From: UBA10649 sp963842725
GTDB taxonomy: Bacteria > Actinomycetota > Actinomycetes > S36-B12
Direction: 5' to 3'
Length of the DNA: 64,000 bases
Assembly (NCBI GenBank): GCA_963842725.1
Contig: CAWJHN010000004.1
Location: 1 to 64,000 of the forward strand
Shown piece by piece: positions 27,057 through 36,473 of the stretch. The notes below the pieces were generated by a model. That model searched no databases. It saw only the letters and a list, made by a program, of their open reading frames with translations, and was not told the DNA's origin. The position numbers and the translations under genes are program-made. How positions within the stretch are numbered: position 1 is the first letter of the stretch; every line of letters begins with the position of its first letter.

Positions 27057-27191
27057 TCACGAAGACGAAGCCGCCGACAGCGGAATCCAATCGGCCTGCT
27101 TCCCACAGTGGCTGCACGTCTCGTAGTAGTCGCCGTGATCGTTCCGCTTGGTGACCCAGTCGTGTGAGTCGGTGGCGCACTCGAGATTCAT
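27057..27191 (-). CDS. 44-residue Cys/His-rich small protein
   Basis: A short leftward frame opens MNLECATDSHDWVTKRNDHG and contains CSHCGK at residues 26-30, ending IPLSAASSS. Cys5, His10, Cys26, His28 and Cys29 could form a zinc ribbon or knuckle. It ends about 110 bases before the cupin start, in the same direction. A weak GGATGG lies upstream. I do not recognise a family. Coding looks real because the composition (Asp, Lys, Tyr, Cys, His) is unlike random GC-rich frames. Confidence 0.5.
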   Translation of the reverse strand: MNLECATDSHDWVTKRNDHGDYYETCSHCGKQADWIPLSAASSS

Positions 27192-27287
27192 TGGCCCATC
27201 CAAGACTTCAGGGGGCCCGCGGATTCTGGACGGGAACGCGTGATGCGCATTGCATTGCAGGCTATCAGCAACGGCGCCCCTAGGTAA

Positions 27288-27530
27288 GCCGTCACGCTGG
27301 ACACGAACACGATCACGCGATCGACGTGCTCAACGTCGGTTCCAACAGCCCCGACACTGACCGCCGCACCGACCGCTACCGCCACGCCGATACCGACCGC
27401 AACGCCGACACCTACTGCAACGCCGAGACCCACGGTGAGTGCCACGCCCAAGCCGACGCCTTCGGCGACCCCGCAGATCACAGACAAGCCGCGGGGCGGG
27501 GTCGATACGGGTGACAGCACCGTCGGATAG
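27288..27530 (+). pseudogene. Thr-Pro-rich C-terminal tail of a surface protein, no start
   Basis: An open stretch begins after an in-frame TAA (27285) with no start codon. It encodes a Thr/Pro/Ala linker (ATPTPTATPRPT-like) and ends TDKPRGGVDTGDSTVG before TAG. Thr-Pro stalks with a Pro-x-Gly-Gly-Val-x-Thr-Gly tail are seen on exported actinobacterial proteins encoded next to class F sortases, and a sortase fragment follows 12 bases later. The short tandem microrepeat (ACGCC/ACCG units) is only the DNA of this linker. Head and signal are missing, so this is a remnant. Confidence 0.5.
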
Positions 27531-27542
27531 CCGTCGTCACCC

Positions 27543-27843
27543 ATGCGACGCACTGCGCTGATCAACGTCGGAGGGCGACGGGCCTTGGACTCCGTCGCCC
27601 TCTGCCGACCTGCTCGCCGAGCGCTCCCTCTCGTTCTCATCCTCGGCCTCGGAATCGCGGCCAGCGGTGGCGCGGCGATCCCGGCATCCGCTGACGTCCC
27701 TGCGCGGAACGCGATCCGTGTCGACCAAGCCGGCGCATCCAGGGCTCCCGCACCAGAGCGTCTGCGGATCCCAGCGATCCACGTCAACGCCCCCTTCATG
27801 CGACTCGGCCTCCAGAAGGACGGAAGCCTTCACGTGCGCACGC
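27543..27843 (+). pseudogene. Truncated class F-like sortase (N-terminal part)
   Basis: ATG 27543 opens a protein with a basic start, a hydrophobic segment LPLVLILGLGIAASGGAA and the sortase N-terminal strand APERLRIPAIHVNAPFMRLG followed by LQKDGSLHV. Sortases join surface proteins to the wall or to each other. The catalytic domain with TLxTC and the downstream Arg is absent: the sequence breaks at a run of 12 G (27844-27855) and then enters a different gene. It reads through in frame into that gene up to 28064, but the fusion is unlikely to be functional. Confidence 0.6.
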
Positions 27844-27855
27844 GGGGGGGGGGGG
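27844..27855 (+). repeat. G12 homopolymer at a chimeric junction
   Basis: Twelve consecutive G residues, the longest homopolymer I noticed in the window, sit exactly where the sortase fragment stops and sequence resembling the 53.5-kb small gene begins (GATCCCATGACTG in both places). It could be a repair or assembly scar, or a slippage tract. Confidence 0.8.
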
Positions 27856-27860
27856 ATCCC

Positions 27861-28064
27861 ATGACTGCCAGCACTCTATTACCCGGCCCGCCCGATGCCG
27901 CTGACGACGAACTGGCGACGCGCGCCGGCCAATCGACAACGGCTGAGAAGGCCATAGACGTCGCTACAGGCAAGGACGGCCTTTCGGACGAGTCGACCCA
28001 AACGCCCGGTGCCGTGAAGTGGCGGGACGTCCCAGACTCAAGTGGCTCAGCCCATGCCCGCTAG
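27861..28064 (+). pseudogene. Degenerate copy of the small acidic gene at 53528
   Basis: Encodes MTASTLLPGPPDAADDELAT and then RAGQSTTAEKAIDVAT, KDGLSDEST, paralogous to the intact protein at 53528-53713 (DAADDELAAERAGQSTTAEE). A 20-base block, GCCGGCCAATCGACAACGGC, is identical in the two genes, as is the GATCCCATGACTG at the start. The ribosome site of the intact copy is replaced by the G run. The C-terminus (AVKWRDVPDSSGSAHAR) is unrelated. Probably a partial duplication. Confidence 0.6.
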
Positions 28065-28270
28065 AAGCCGGAGCGCCCGGACAACGTGACGAGGTCGCCT
28101 CGTCGTCTCTGCCTAAGAGGACTGCACCGTGCGCTTGTAGGATCCGACGTCGGGACAGCAGATGGACCCACCGCTGCCTGCGATTCGTGAAACACGCCCA
28201 GCTCGCATCCGTCGTGCCGTGGGGATGGGAAGCGGTGAGCGCGAACGCCGCCGTGATCGTCGAGGGATCG

Positions 28271-28804
28271 TCAGTCGTCCACGGGGAAGTCGCCGGCCGC
28301 CGCTCGCATGGTGCGCAGAAGTGCGTAGAGCTGTGCGAGCTCGTCGGCATCGAGTCCATCGACACCGAAGGACAGATCGTTCAGCGTCTTCGTCGCCTGT
28401 TGCGTGACCTTCTTGCCCTTGGGAGTCAAGGCGGCCAGGACCTTGCGGCGGTCGATGCTGTCCGGTGCACGGCGGACCAGTCCCTGTGACTCCAGGCGGT
28501 CGATCGCGTTGGTGACCGACGTGGGATGGACCATGAGCCGCTCGCCGATCTTGCTGAGCGGGAGGAACCCGTTGCGACTGAAGGTCAGCAGCACCAGCAC
28601 CTCGTACCGCGCGAACGTGATCTCGTAGGGTTTCAGGGCGTTGTCCAGCGCGCTCAGGAGGAACTGCTGGACACGCATGATCGAGGTGGCGACCTTCATC
28701 GATGTCGACTCGCCGAAGTGCACCTGCCAGAGCTCGCCGGCCCGGTCTATCGGGTCGAACGGCAGGTGTGGCTCCGGTCGCTCAGGGCTCGCTGACTCAG
28801 CCAT
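28271..28804 (-). CDS. MarR-family transcriptional regulator
   Basis: A 177-residue winged-helix regulator. ARYEVLVLLTFSRNGFLPLS leads into the recognition helix region HPTSVTNAIDRLESQGLVRR and the wing SIDRRKVLAALTPKGKK. The ATG at 28804 overlaps the stop of the acyl-CoA dehydrogenase gene by 8 bases, so it is the last gene of the icmF-acd-marR set. It probably senses an acyl-CoA or acid and controls its own operon; no operator is recognised. Confidence 0.88.
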   Translation of the reverse strand: MAESASPERPEPHLPFDPIDRAGELWQVHFGESTSMKVATSIMRVQQFLLSALDNALKPYEITFARYEVLVLLTFSRNGFLPLSKIGERLMVHPTSVTNAIDRLESQGLVRRAPDSIDRRKVLAALTPKGKKVTQQATKTLNDLSFGVDGLDADELAQLYALLRTMRAAAGDFPVDD

Positions 28805-29963
28805 TGATCACGTGCCGAGCCATCACGATGCGCTGGATCTGGTTGGTTCCCTCGTAGATCTGCGTGATCTTGGCATCGCGCATCATGCGCTCCACCGGGT
28901 AGTCCTTGACGTACCCGGCGCCACCGAGCAGTTGAACTGCATCCGTCGTGACCCGCATGGCCATGTCCGAGGCGAAGCACTTGGCCGCTGCTCCGAAGAA
29001 CGACAGGTCCTTGTCGCCGCGCTCGGACTTCGAGGCGGCCACATAGACCATCTGACGCGCGACCTCGAGCTCCATCGCCATGTCGGCGAGCATGAACTGG
29101 AGTCCCTGGAACTCCGCGAGGCGCTTCCCGAACTGCTTGCGCTCCTTGACGTATTCCAGGGAGACGTCGAGGGCGCCCTGGGCGATGCCGATCGCCTGGG
29201 CGCCGATCGTGATCCGGGTGTGGTCGAGGGTGCGCAGGGCGATCTTGAGACCCTCACCGCGGGTGCCGACGATCCGGTCGCCTGGGAGTCTCACGTGGTC
29301 GAAGAGCAACTCGCGGGTGGGCGAGCCCTTGATCCCCATCTTGCGCTCCTTGGCGCCGAAGGTGAAGCGGGCGTCCGACTTCTCCACGACGAATGCGGAC
29401 ACCGTGCTGCCGCGCTTGGCGTCGGGGTCGGTCACGGCGAAGACCGTGTAGTACTCGGCCTCGCCCGCGTTGGTGATCCACGACTTCTGGCCGGTGAGGA
29501 TCCAGTCGTCACCGTCGGGGACGGCACGGCAGGTCATGGCTGCGGTGTCGGATCCGGCCTCCCGCTCGGAGAGCCCATAGGCGAACATCGCATCGCCGCG
29601 CGCGACCGGCGGCAGGTACGTGGCCTTCTGCTCGTCACTGGCCGCGAGGATCAGCGGCATCGTCCCGAGCTTGTTCACCGCGGGGATGAGTGAGGTTGAG
29701 GCGCAGGCTCGAGCGACCTCCTCGATGACGATGCAGGTCGCGAGCGCGTCGGCGCCGACCCCGCCGTACTCCTCGTCGATGTGCGGTGCGTGGAAGTCGG
29801 ACGCCCGTAGTGCGTCGTAGGCGGCCTGCGGGAACGAGCTTGTCTCGTCGACCTCCGCCGCGTGCGGCGCGATCTGGTGAATCGCGATGTCACGTATCGC
29901 CTCGCGGATCATCCGGTGATCCTCGGGTAGCTGGTAGGCGGCGAACTCGGTGTTGCCGGACAT
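28797..29963 (-). CDS. Acyl-CoA dehydrogenase
   Basis: A 388-residue FAD enzyme introducing an alpha-beta double bond into an acyl-CoA. Seen: YGLSEREAGSDTAAM (FAD/substrate loop), WITNAGEAEYYTVFA, ERKQFGKRLAEFQ, LLGGAGYVKDYPVERMMRDAKI and the catalytic Glu in QIYEGTNQIQRIV near residue 370, as in short-chain and branched-chain enzymes. It lies 31 bases after icmF and overlaps marR, so a branched or short acyl-CoA linked to the IcmF product is a likely substrate (inference). Confidence 0.92.
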   Translation of the reverse strand: MSGNTEFAAYQLPEDHRMIREAIRDIAIHQIAPHAAEVDETSSFPQAAYDALRASDFHAPHIDEEYGGVGADALATCIVIEEVARACASTSLIPAVNKLGTMPLILAASDEQKATYLPPVARGDAMFAYGLSEREAGSDTAAMTCRAVPDGDDWILTGQKSWITNAGEAEYYTVFAVTDPDAKRGSTVSAFVVEKSDARFTFGAKERKMGIKGSPTRELLFDHVRLPGDRIVGTRGEGLKIALRTLDHTRITIGAQAIGIAQGALDVSLEYVKERKQFGKRLAEFQGLQFMLADMAMELEVARQMVYVAASKSERGDKDLSFFGAAAKCFASDMAMRVTTDAVQLLGGAGYVKDYPVERMMRDAKITQIYEGTNQIQRIVMARHVING

Positions 29964-29994
29964 CTCTGCGATCCTCCCGTTGTGCTTTCAGTGG

Positions 29995-32900
29995 TCAGAC
30001 GTTGCGACGGTACTTGCCCCCGACCTCGAAGAACGCCTCGCTGACCTGACCCAGCGAGCACACTCGGACGGCCGCCATGAGCTCCTCGAACACGTTCTCG
30101 CCCGCGGTGGTGACCTGCTTGAGTCGGGCGAGGGCGGCCGGCGCCTCGTCACGATGGCGATCCTGGAACTCAGCGAGCCGCCGGAGCTGCGACTGCTTCT
30201 CCTCGTCCGTCCCGCGTGCGAGCTCGATGGTCGGCGGTGCCTCTCCGCTGTGGTCGGTGAGGAAGGTGTTGACGCCGATGATCGGGAGCGTGCCGTCGTG
30301 CTTTCGGTGCTCGTAGAGCATGGACTCGTCCTGGATGCGGCCGCGCTGGTAGCCGGTCTCCATGGCGCCGAGGACTCCGCCGCGGTCGGCGATGCGATCG
30401 AACTCCTGCAGGACGGCCTCCTCGACGAGGTCGGTGAGCTCCTCGACGACGTAGGAGCCCTGTAGGGGGTTCTCGTTCATCGACAGGCCCCATTCCTTGT
30501 CGATGATCATCTGGATCGCCAGGGCGCGGCGCACGGACTGCGCCGAGGGGGTGGTGACGGCCTCGTCGTAGGCGTTGGTGTGCAGGGAGTTGGCGTTGTC
30601 GTACAGCGCGCACAGGGCCTGCAGCGTCGTGCGGATGTCGTTGAAGTCCATCTCCTGAGCGTGCAGGGAGCGGCCAGAGGTCTGGACGTGGTACTTCAGC
30701 CGCTGGGATCGGTCGCTGGCCCCGTACCTGTCGCGCATGGCGATCGCCCAGATGCGTCGTGCCACCCGGCCCAGGACGGTGTACTCGGCGTCCATGCCGT
30801 TGGAGAAGAAGAACGACAGGCTGGGGGCGAAGTCGTCGATGGCCATCCCGCGCGCGAGGTAGGCCTCGACGTAGGTGAACCCGTTGGCCAGGGTGAAGGC
30901 GAGCTGGCTGAGGGGGTTCGCCCCGGCCTCGGCGATGTGGTACCCGCTGATCGACACCGAGTAGAAGTTGCGCACTGAGTGATCGATGAACCACTGCTGC
31001 ATGTCGGCCATGCAGCGCAGGGAGAACTCCGTCGAGAAGATGCAGGTGTTCTGGCCCTGGTCCTCCTTGAGGATGTCGGCCTGCACGGTGCCGCGGACGG
31101 TCGACAGCGCGGTGGCGCGCAACTCCTCGGCCTCGGCCGCATCGGGCTCACGGTCATGGTCGTCACGGAACCGCTCGACCTGCTGGTCGATGACGGCGTT
31201 CAGGTACATCGCCAGGATCGCCGGGGCGGGACCGTTGATGGTCATCGACACCGACGTGGTCGGCGAGCACAGGTCGAAGCCGGCGTAGAGGTCCTTGATG
31301 TCGTCGACCGTCGCGACCGAGACCCCGGAGGTGCCGACCTTGCCGTAGACGTCCGGTGCCGACCCAGGATCGCGCCCGTAGAGGGTCACGGAGTCGAACG
31401 CGGTCGACAGCCGGGTCGCGGGCTGGCCGGCGCTGAGCAGGTGGAATCGCCGGTTCGTGCGTGCCGGGTCGCCCTCGCCGGCGAACATGCGTGCCGGGGC
31501 CTCCTCGGGGCGCTTGAACGGGAACACGCCAGCCGTGAAGGGGAAGTAGCCGGGGAGGTTCTCGGAGCGCAGGTAGCGGACGAGCTCGCCGTGATCGGTC
31601 AGTCGCGGCAGCGCCACCCGTCGGACGCTCGAGCCCGACAGCGTGGTGCGGGTCAGCGGCGTGTGGATCTCCTTGCCGCGAACCACGTAGACCAGATCGT
31701 CGCGCGCGTAGCTCGACTGCAGCCCGGGCCACGACTCGAGCAGCGCCCTCACGTCGGCGGCCAGCTCGTCTGCGACGTCGCTGCGCAGCCGCCCCACTGT
31801 CTCGGCGGCCACCGCCTCGCCAGCCGCCTCCAGCAGGGCTCTCGTCGAGTCGAGCTGCTGCAGGCGGCGGGCAACGACTGCCTGCATGCCGGTCTGCGCG
31901 TGGTAGCCGCGAACGGCCTCGGCGATCTCGGCGAGGTAGCGCTCGCGTCCGCGCGGAAGCACACCGGCGAGGTGCGTCGATGCCCGTCCGCTCACGACCG
32001 GGAGGACACCGTCGAACGACCGGAGTCCCTTCTCCAGGAGGAGCGACTTCAGGAAGTGGTACAGCGCAGAGACGCCGTCGTCGTCGAAGCGGGCAGCGCT
32101 GGTCCCGAAGACCGGCATCTCCTCCCAGCCGGTCCCGAATGCTCCCCGGTTCCGGATCAGCTGGCGGGCGACGTCGCGGCGGGCGTCCTCAGCACCGCGG
32201 CGCTCGTACTTGTTCACCGCGACGACGTCGGCGTAGTCGAGCATGTCGATCTTCTCGAGCTGCGATGCGGCACCGTACTCGGGCGTCATCACGTACAGAC
32301 TCGTATCGACATGGGAGACGATCGCCGCGTCGCCCTGTCCGATTCCCGGCGTCTCGACGAGCACGAGGTCGAACCCGGCCGCCTTGCACGTGGCCACGAT
32401 GTCATCGAGGGACTCCGGGATCTGCCGCCCGGCCTCTCGGGTCGCCAGCGACCGGAAGAAGACCACCCCCGGATCGATGCTGTTCATCCGGATGCGGTCG
32501 CCGAGGAGCGCGCCGCCGCCGCGCTGGCGAGTGGGGTCGATGGCCAGCACGGCCACGCGCAGCTTGTCCTGGCTGTCGCGCCGCAGGCGTCGGATGAGCT
32601 CGTCGGTGAGTGACGACTTGCCGGAACCGCCGGTGCCGGTGATGCCGAGAACAGGAATGGACGTCTGCTGCGGCGGCTGATCGCACCGCGGCGGCGAGGT
32701 CAGGGTCAGCGCCCGCCTGCAGCACGGTGATCGCGCGACCGATCGACGTGGGTGACCCGGCGAAGAGGGAGTCGAGGTCGACGTGACTGGCGGCTAGGTC
32801 TGTGTCGCACTCGGCGATGAGCTCGTTGATCATCCCGGGGAGGCCGAGCCGCTGACCGTCCTGCGGGCTGAAGATGCGGACGCCTAGGCCGGCGAGGTGC

Positions 32901-33235
32901 TCGATCTCCTCAGGGACGATCACGCCACCGCCACCGCCGTAGACCTTGACGTGCGTCGCGCCTACCTCGCGCAGGCGCTCGACGAGGTATGTGAAGTACT
33001 CGACGTGGCCACCCTGGTAGGACGAGATCGCGACCCCCTGCGCGTCCTCCTGAACAACCGCGGTCACGACCTCCTCGACCGAGCGGTCATGCCCGAGATG
33101 GATGACCTCCGCGCCCTGCGCCTGCAGCAGTCGCCGCATGATGTTGATCGCCGCGTCGTGTCCGTCGAAGAGGCTCGCAGCGGTCACGAAGCGCACCGGG
33201 TTGACCGGGATATGGAGGGCGGTTGCGTCCGTCAC
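29995..33235 (-). CDS. icmF: IcmF: fused acyl-CoA mutase with G-protein chaperone, one frameshift
   Basis: Coenzyme-B12 enzyme rearranging isobutyryl-CoA and butyryl-CoA (some also pivalyl/isovaleryl-CoA). Order: N-terminal B12 domain (SLFDGHDAAINIMRR, with the His ligand), MeaB-like GTPase (GITGTGGSGKSSL Walker A near residue 200, VAVNKYERRG), then the mutase barrel (FSTEFSLRCMADMQQWFI, GRSLHAQEMDFNDIRTTLQA). About 1079 residues, as in known IcmF. One extra base near 32678 splits the B12 domain from the GTPase. Start GTG 33235 has GGAG six bases upstream; the longer frame to 33325 has no family match. Divergent from the mycofactocin cluster. Confidence 0.9.
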
Positions 33236-33635
33236 GTCGTCTCCGATGGCCGTTGGCGCCACGTCGGCGCGGGGGATGAACCCTCGCTCAAAATAGTAGG
33301 ACATCCAAGGAAAAAGCACCAGCACCTGTCTTGATGGTCATTTCGATGCGCTCTGCCTCATGGATTCCGCCACGATCTCCCATCGAAACTAGTGGGACGT
33401 TGCAATATCGGATGTCACACCGGTGGGCTGCGGCCCCAGGTGATCGGCCACCTGACCCCATCGATAGCGAGGTTCACCTTCATGAAGATCGCGGCGTGCG
33501 CGAGGGTGGTTCCGGACACGTGGGCGGAGACGGCGCCGCGAAGGCGGCAGTCGAGCCAAGGGTATTGTCTTTTGACCTTGAGTGCCATAACCTCCCTGAA
33601 TCACCGGAGCGGCCGGTGGAGAGGGTGAGGTTCCC
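33236..33635. other. Divergent intergenic region between icmF and mftA
   Basis: Four hundred bases carrying the promoters of leftward icmF and rightward mftA. I find no clear operator palindrome and no mftR-type regulator gene here. GAGGGTGAGG just before 33636 is the mftA ribosome site. Confidence 0.5.
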
Positions 33636-33725
33636 ATGGACGAGAACACGACTGTGACCGAGGACGTCACGGTGGAGACCCTGATCGAGGATGTCTCGAT
33701 CGACGGCATGTGCGGCGTCTACTAG
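33636..33725 (+). CDS. mftA: Mycofactocin precursor peptide
   Basis: A 29-residue ribosomal peptide, MDENTTVTEDVTVETLIEDV then SIDGMCGVY. The C-terminal IDGMCGVY is the invariant core; MftC decarboxylates and cross-links the terminal Val-Tyr, which becomes the redox cofactor after MftE and MftD act. A GAGGGTGAGG ribosome site precedes the ATG. It is first in the order A-B-C-D-E and, unlike the next three genes, is undamaged. Confidence 0.97.
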   Translation: MDENTTVTEDVTVETLIEDVSIDGMCGVY

Positions 33726-33741
33726 GCCCGGACGCACCCAC

Positions 33742-34040
33742 ATGACTGTCCACGCCTCGATTCTGGACGAGCGGCTGCGGCTGTCGCCGAGTGTGTCGCT
33801 GCGACCGGAGCCGTTCGGTGCGCTGGCGTACCACTTCGGCAACCGTCGGCTGACGTTCCTGAAGCGACCGGAGCTGGTGGAGGTCGTGCGGCGCCCTCGA
33901 TGGGCGCCGGACGCTGCGCGAGGTGCTGTCCGGCGTGCGGGATCCCGGAGTCGCAGTGGCCCGCGTACGACGCGACCATTGCGCGGCTCATGGGCGCGGA
34001 CATGCTGCAGGTCGTGACGCTGGCGGCGGTCGATGGCTGA
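33742..34040 (+). pseudogene. mftB: Mycofactocin precursor chaperone MftB, two frameshifts
   Basis: A PqqD-like chaperone that presents MftA to the radical-SAM enzyme. It reads LSPSVSLRPEPFGALAYHFG, then LTFLKRPELVEVV. One extra base near 33891 and another near 33953 displace the frame; after them it resumes as QWPAYDATIARLMGADMLQV and ends VTLAAVDG at 34040. With those two bases removed it is about 98 residues, the normal size. The start is 16 bases after mftA. Most likely an intact gene with sequence errors. Confidence 0.85.
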
Positions 34041-35239
34041 GCGGCCCGACGGGCGGCACGCTCGTCGAGCAGTTCGAGCACGGCCTCGACGCGCCGATCT
34101 GCCTGACCTGGGAGCTGACCTACGCCTGCAACCTGTCGTGCGTGCACTGCCTGTCGTCGTCCGGCCGGCGCGATCCGCGCGAGCTGTCGCACCGCGCAGT
34201 GCAAGGCGGTCATCGACGAGCTGCAGCGCATGCAGGTGTTCTACGTCAACATCGGCGGCGGCGAGCCGACGGTCCGCCCGGACTTCTGGGAGCTGGTCGA
34301 CTACGCCATCGACGCACCAGGTCGGCGTGAAGTTCTCCACCAACGGCGTCGCGGATCACGCCGGAGCGTGGCCGCGCGCATCGCCGCCACGCGACTACGT
34401 CGACGTGCAGATCTCGCTCGACGGCGCGACCGCCGAGGTCAACGACCCGGTGCGCGGGGCCGGCTCGTTCGACATGGCGATCCGCGCGCTGGAGAACCTC
34501 GCCGACGGCCGGGTTCACGGACGCCAAGATCTCGGTCGTCGTCACCCGGCAGAACGTCGACCAGCTCGACGACTTCAAGGCGCATCGCCGACCGACTACG
34601 GCGCCACGCTGCGGATCACCCGGCTGCGCCCGTCGGGGCGCGGCGCCGACGTGTGGGACGAGCTGCACCCGACCGCGGAGCAGCAGCGCGAGCTCTACGA
34701 CTGGCTGGTGCGCGCACGGCGAGAACGTGCTGACCGGCGACTCGTTCTTCCACCTCTCCGCGTTCGGCGATCGCGCTGCCCGGGCTGAACCTGTGCGGCG
34801 CCGGGCGGGTGGTGTGCCTGATCGATCCCGTCGGCGACGTCTACGCCTGCCCGTTCGCGATCCACGAGCACTTCCTGGCCGGCAACATCCTCGCCGACGG
34901 CGGCTTCGCAGACCGTCTGGCAGGAGTCCGAGCTGTTCGCCGAGCTGCGCGAGCCGCAGACCGGCGGCGCCTGCACGTCGTGCGCGCACTTCGACGCCTG
35001 CCGCGGCGGCTGCATGGCGGCGAAGTTCTTCACCGGCCTGCCGCTGGACGGCCCCGACCCGGAGTGCGTCCAGGGCTACGGCGAGACCGCCCTGGCCGCG
35101 CCGACCGCGCCAGGCCCCGATGCCCAGCCAGGACCACTCCCGCGGCGAGCGCGCGCAAGCCGGTGTCGGCGTGCGACGAGAACCCGCTCGCCGACCTCGA
35201 CGTTCATCCCGCTCGACACGCTCAGCGCTGTCCCGGTAG
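34033..35239 (+). pseudogene. mftC: Mycofactocin radical-SAM maturase MftC, about ten or more frameshifts
   Basis: A radical-SAM/SPASM enzyme. The 4Fe-4S motif reads TYACNLSCVHC, followed by FYVNIGGGEPTVRPDF, VDVQISLDGATAEVND, ITRLRPSGRGADVWDE, GRVVCLIDPVGDVYACPFAI and the auxiliary-cluster segment CAHFDACRGGCMAAKFFTG. All match the family in order, but hop frames because of single inserted bases near 34048, 34190, 34314, 34351, 34367, 34391, 34508, 34582, 34594, 34711, 34771 and 34908. All cluster cysteines are kept. The ATG at 34033 overlaps the mftB stop by 8 bases. The C-terminal end (35239) is the best estimate. Confidence 0.85.
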
Positions 35240-35269
35240 TCGCGCACGCCCGAAGAGGAAGGCAATCCG

Positions 35270-36473
35270 ATGGCTCAGCCCTGGTTCGAGACCGTCGCCG
35301 AGGCGCAGCGGCGCGCGAAGAAGCGGCTGCCGACGTCGGTCTACACGGCGCTGCTCGGCGGGCAACGAGCGGGGCATCTCCGTACCGCGACAACGTCGAG
35401 CGCCTTCGGCGAGCTCGGCTTCGCCCCGCACGTCGCGGGCCTGTCCGGCGAGCGCGAGCTGGCGACGACGGTGATGGGCCAGGAGATCTCGATGCCGGTG
35501 ATGATCTCGCCGACCGGCGTGCAGGCCGTGCACCCCGACGGTGAGGTCGCCGTCGCCCGGGCCGCCGCGGCCCGCGGCACCGCGATGGGGCTGTCGCTCG
35601 TTCGCCAGCAAGCCCATCGAGGAGGTCATCGCGGCCAACCCGCAGATGTTCTTCCAGATGTACTGGATGGGCGCCCGCGACGACGATCGCAGGCGACGAT
35701 GGAGCGCGCCCGCGCGGCCGGCGCCAAGGGCCTGATCGTCACCACCGACTGGTCGCTTCTCGCTACGGCCGCGACTGGGGCAGCCCGGCGATCCCGGAGA
35801 AGATGAACCTCAAGGCGATGATGCAGTTCGCGCCCGAGGCCATCACCCAGCCCGCGCTGGCTGCTGCGACTTCGCCAAGGACCGGCAGATCCCCGACCTC
35901 ACCGCGCCCAACCTCGCGCACGGCGGGCGAGCCCGCGCCGACCTTCTTCGGCGCCTACGGCGAGTGGATGAGCACCCCGCCGCCCACCTGGGAGGACATC
36001 GCCTGGCTGCGCGAGCAGTGGGGCGGCCCGTTCATGCTCAAGGGCGTCATGCCGCGTCGACGACGCCAAGCGCGCCGTCGACGCCGGCTGTCACCGCGAT
36101 CTCGGTGTCCAACCACGGCGGCAACAACCTCGACGGCACCCCGGCGCCGATCCGCTGCCTGCCCGCCGATCGCCGACGCGGTCGGCGACCAGGTCGAGGT
36201 CCTGCTCGACGGCGGCATCCGCCGCGGCAGCGACGTCGTCAAGGCGGTCGCGCTCGGCGCCCGCGCCGTGATGATCGGCCGCGCCTACCTGTGGGGCCTG
36301 GCCGCCAACGGGCAGGCCGGCGTCGAGAACGTCCTCGACATCCTGCGCGATGGGCATCGACTCCACGCTCTACGGCCTCGGCCACCGATCGATCCACGAG
36401 CTGAGTCCGCGACGACGTCATCATCCCGCCCGGCTTCACCCGCTCGCTGGGCGTGCCGGCCGAGTCCCCGTGA
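35270..36473 (+). pseudogene. mftD: Mycofactocin FMN dehydrogenase MftD, multiply frameshifted
   Basis: A lactate-dehydrogenase-like FMN enzyme that oxidatively deaminates the mycofactocin intermediate. Blocks in order: PWFETVAEAQRRAKKRLP, FGELGFAPHVAGLSGE, MPVMISPTGVQAVHP, FASKPIEEVIAANPQMFFQM, FFGAYGEWMSTPPPTWEDI, AISVSNHGGNNLDG (active-site His), VGDQVEVLLDGGIRRGSDVV and AVMIGRAYLWGLAANGQAG. The C-terminus is IIPPGFTRSLGVPAESP. Total length is normal (about 395 residues), with inserted bases scattered from 35.36 to 36.40 kb. The final TGA overlaps the GTG of mftE. Confidence 0.85.

Noticed and set aside
27340..27450. Short tandem repeats resembling a CRISPR or minisatellite
   Set aside because: Units are 5-6 bases, have no spacers and simply code for Thr-Pro.
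27188..27799. Leftward frame encoding a Gly-Val-Ala repeat (VGVGVAVGIG-like)
   Set aside because: It is the complement of the Thr-Pro linker on the plus strand; the repeat comes from the linker DNA, not from a structural protein.
30979..32613. Rightward open frame of about 544 codons opposite icmF
   Set aside because: Antisense to strongly conserved mutase and GTPase motifs; no family features of its own.
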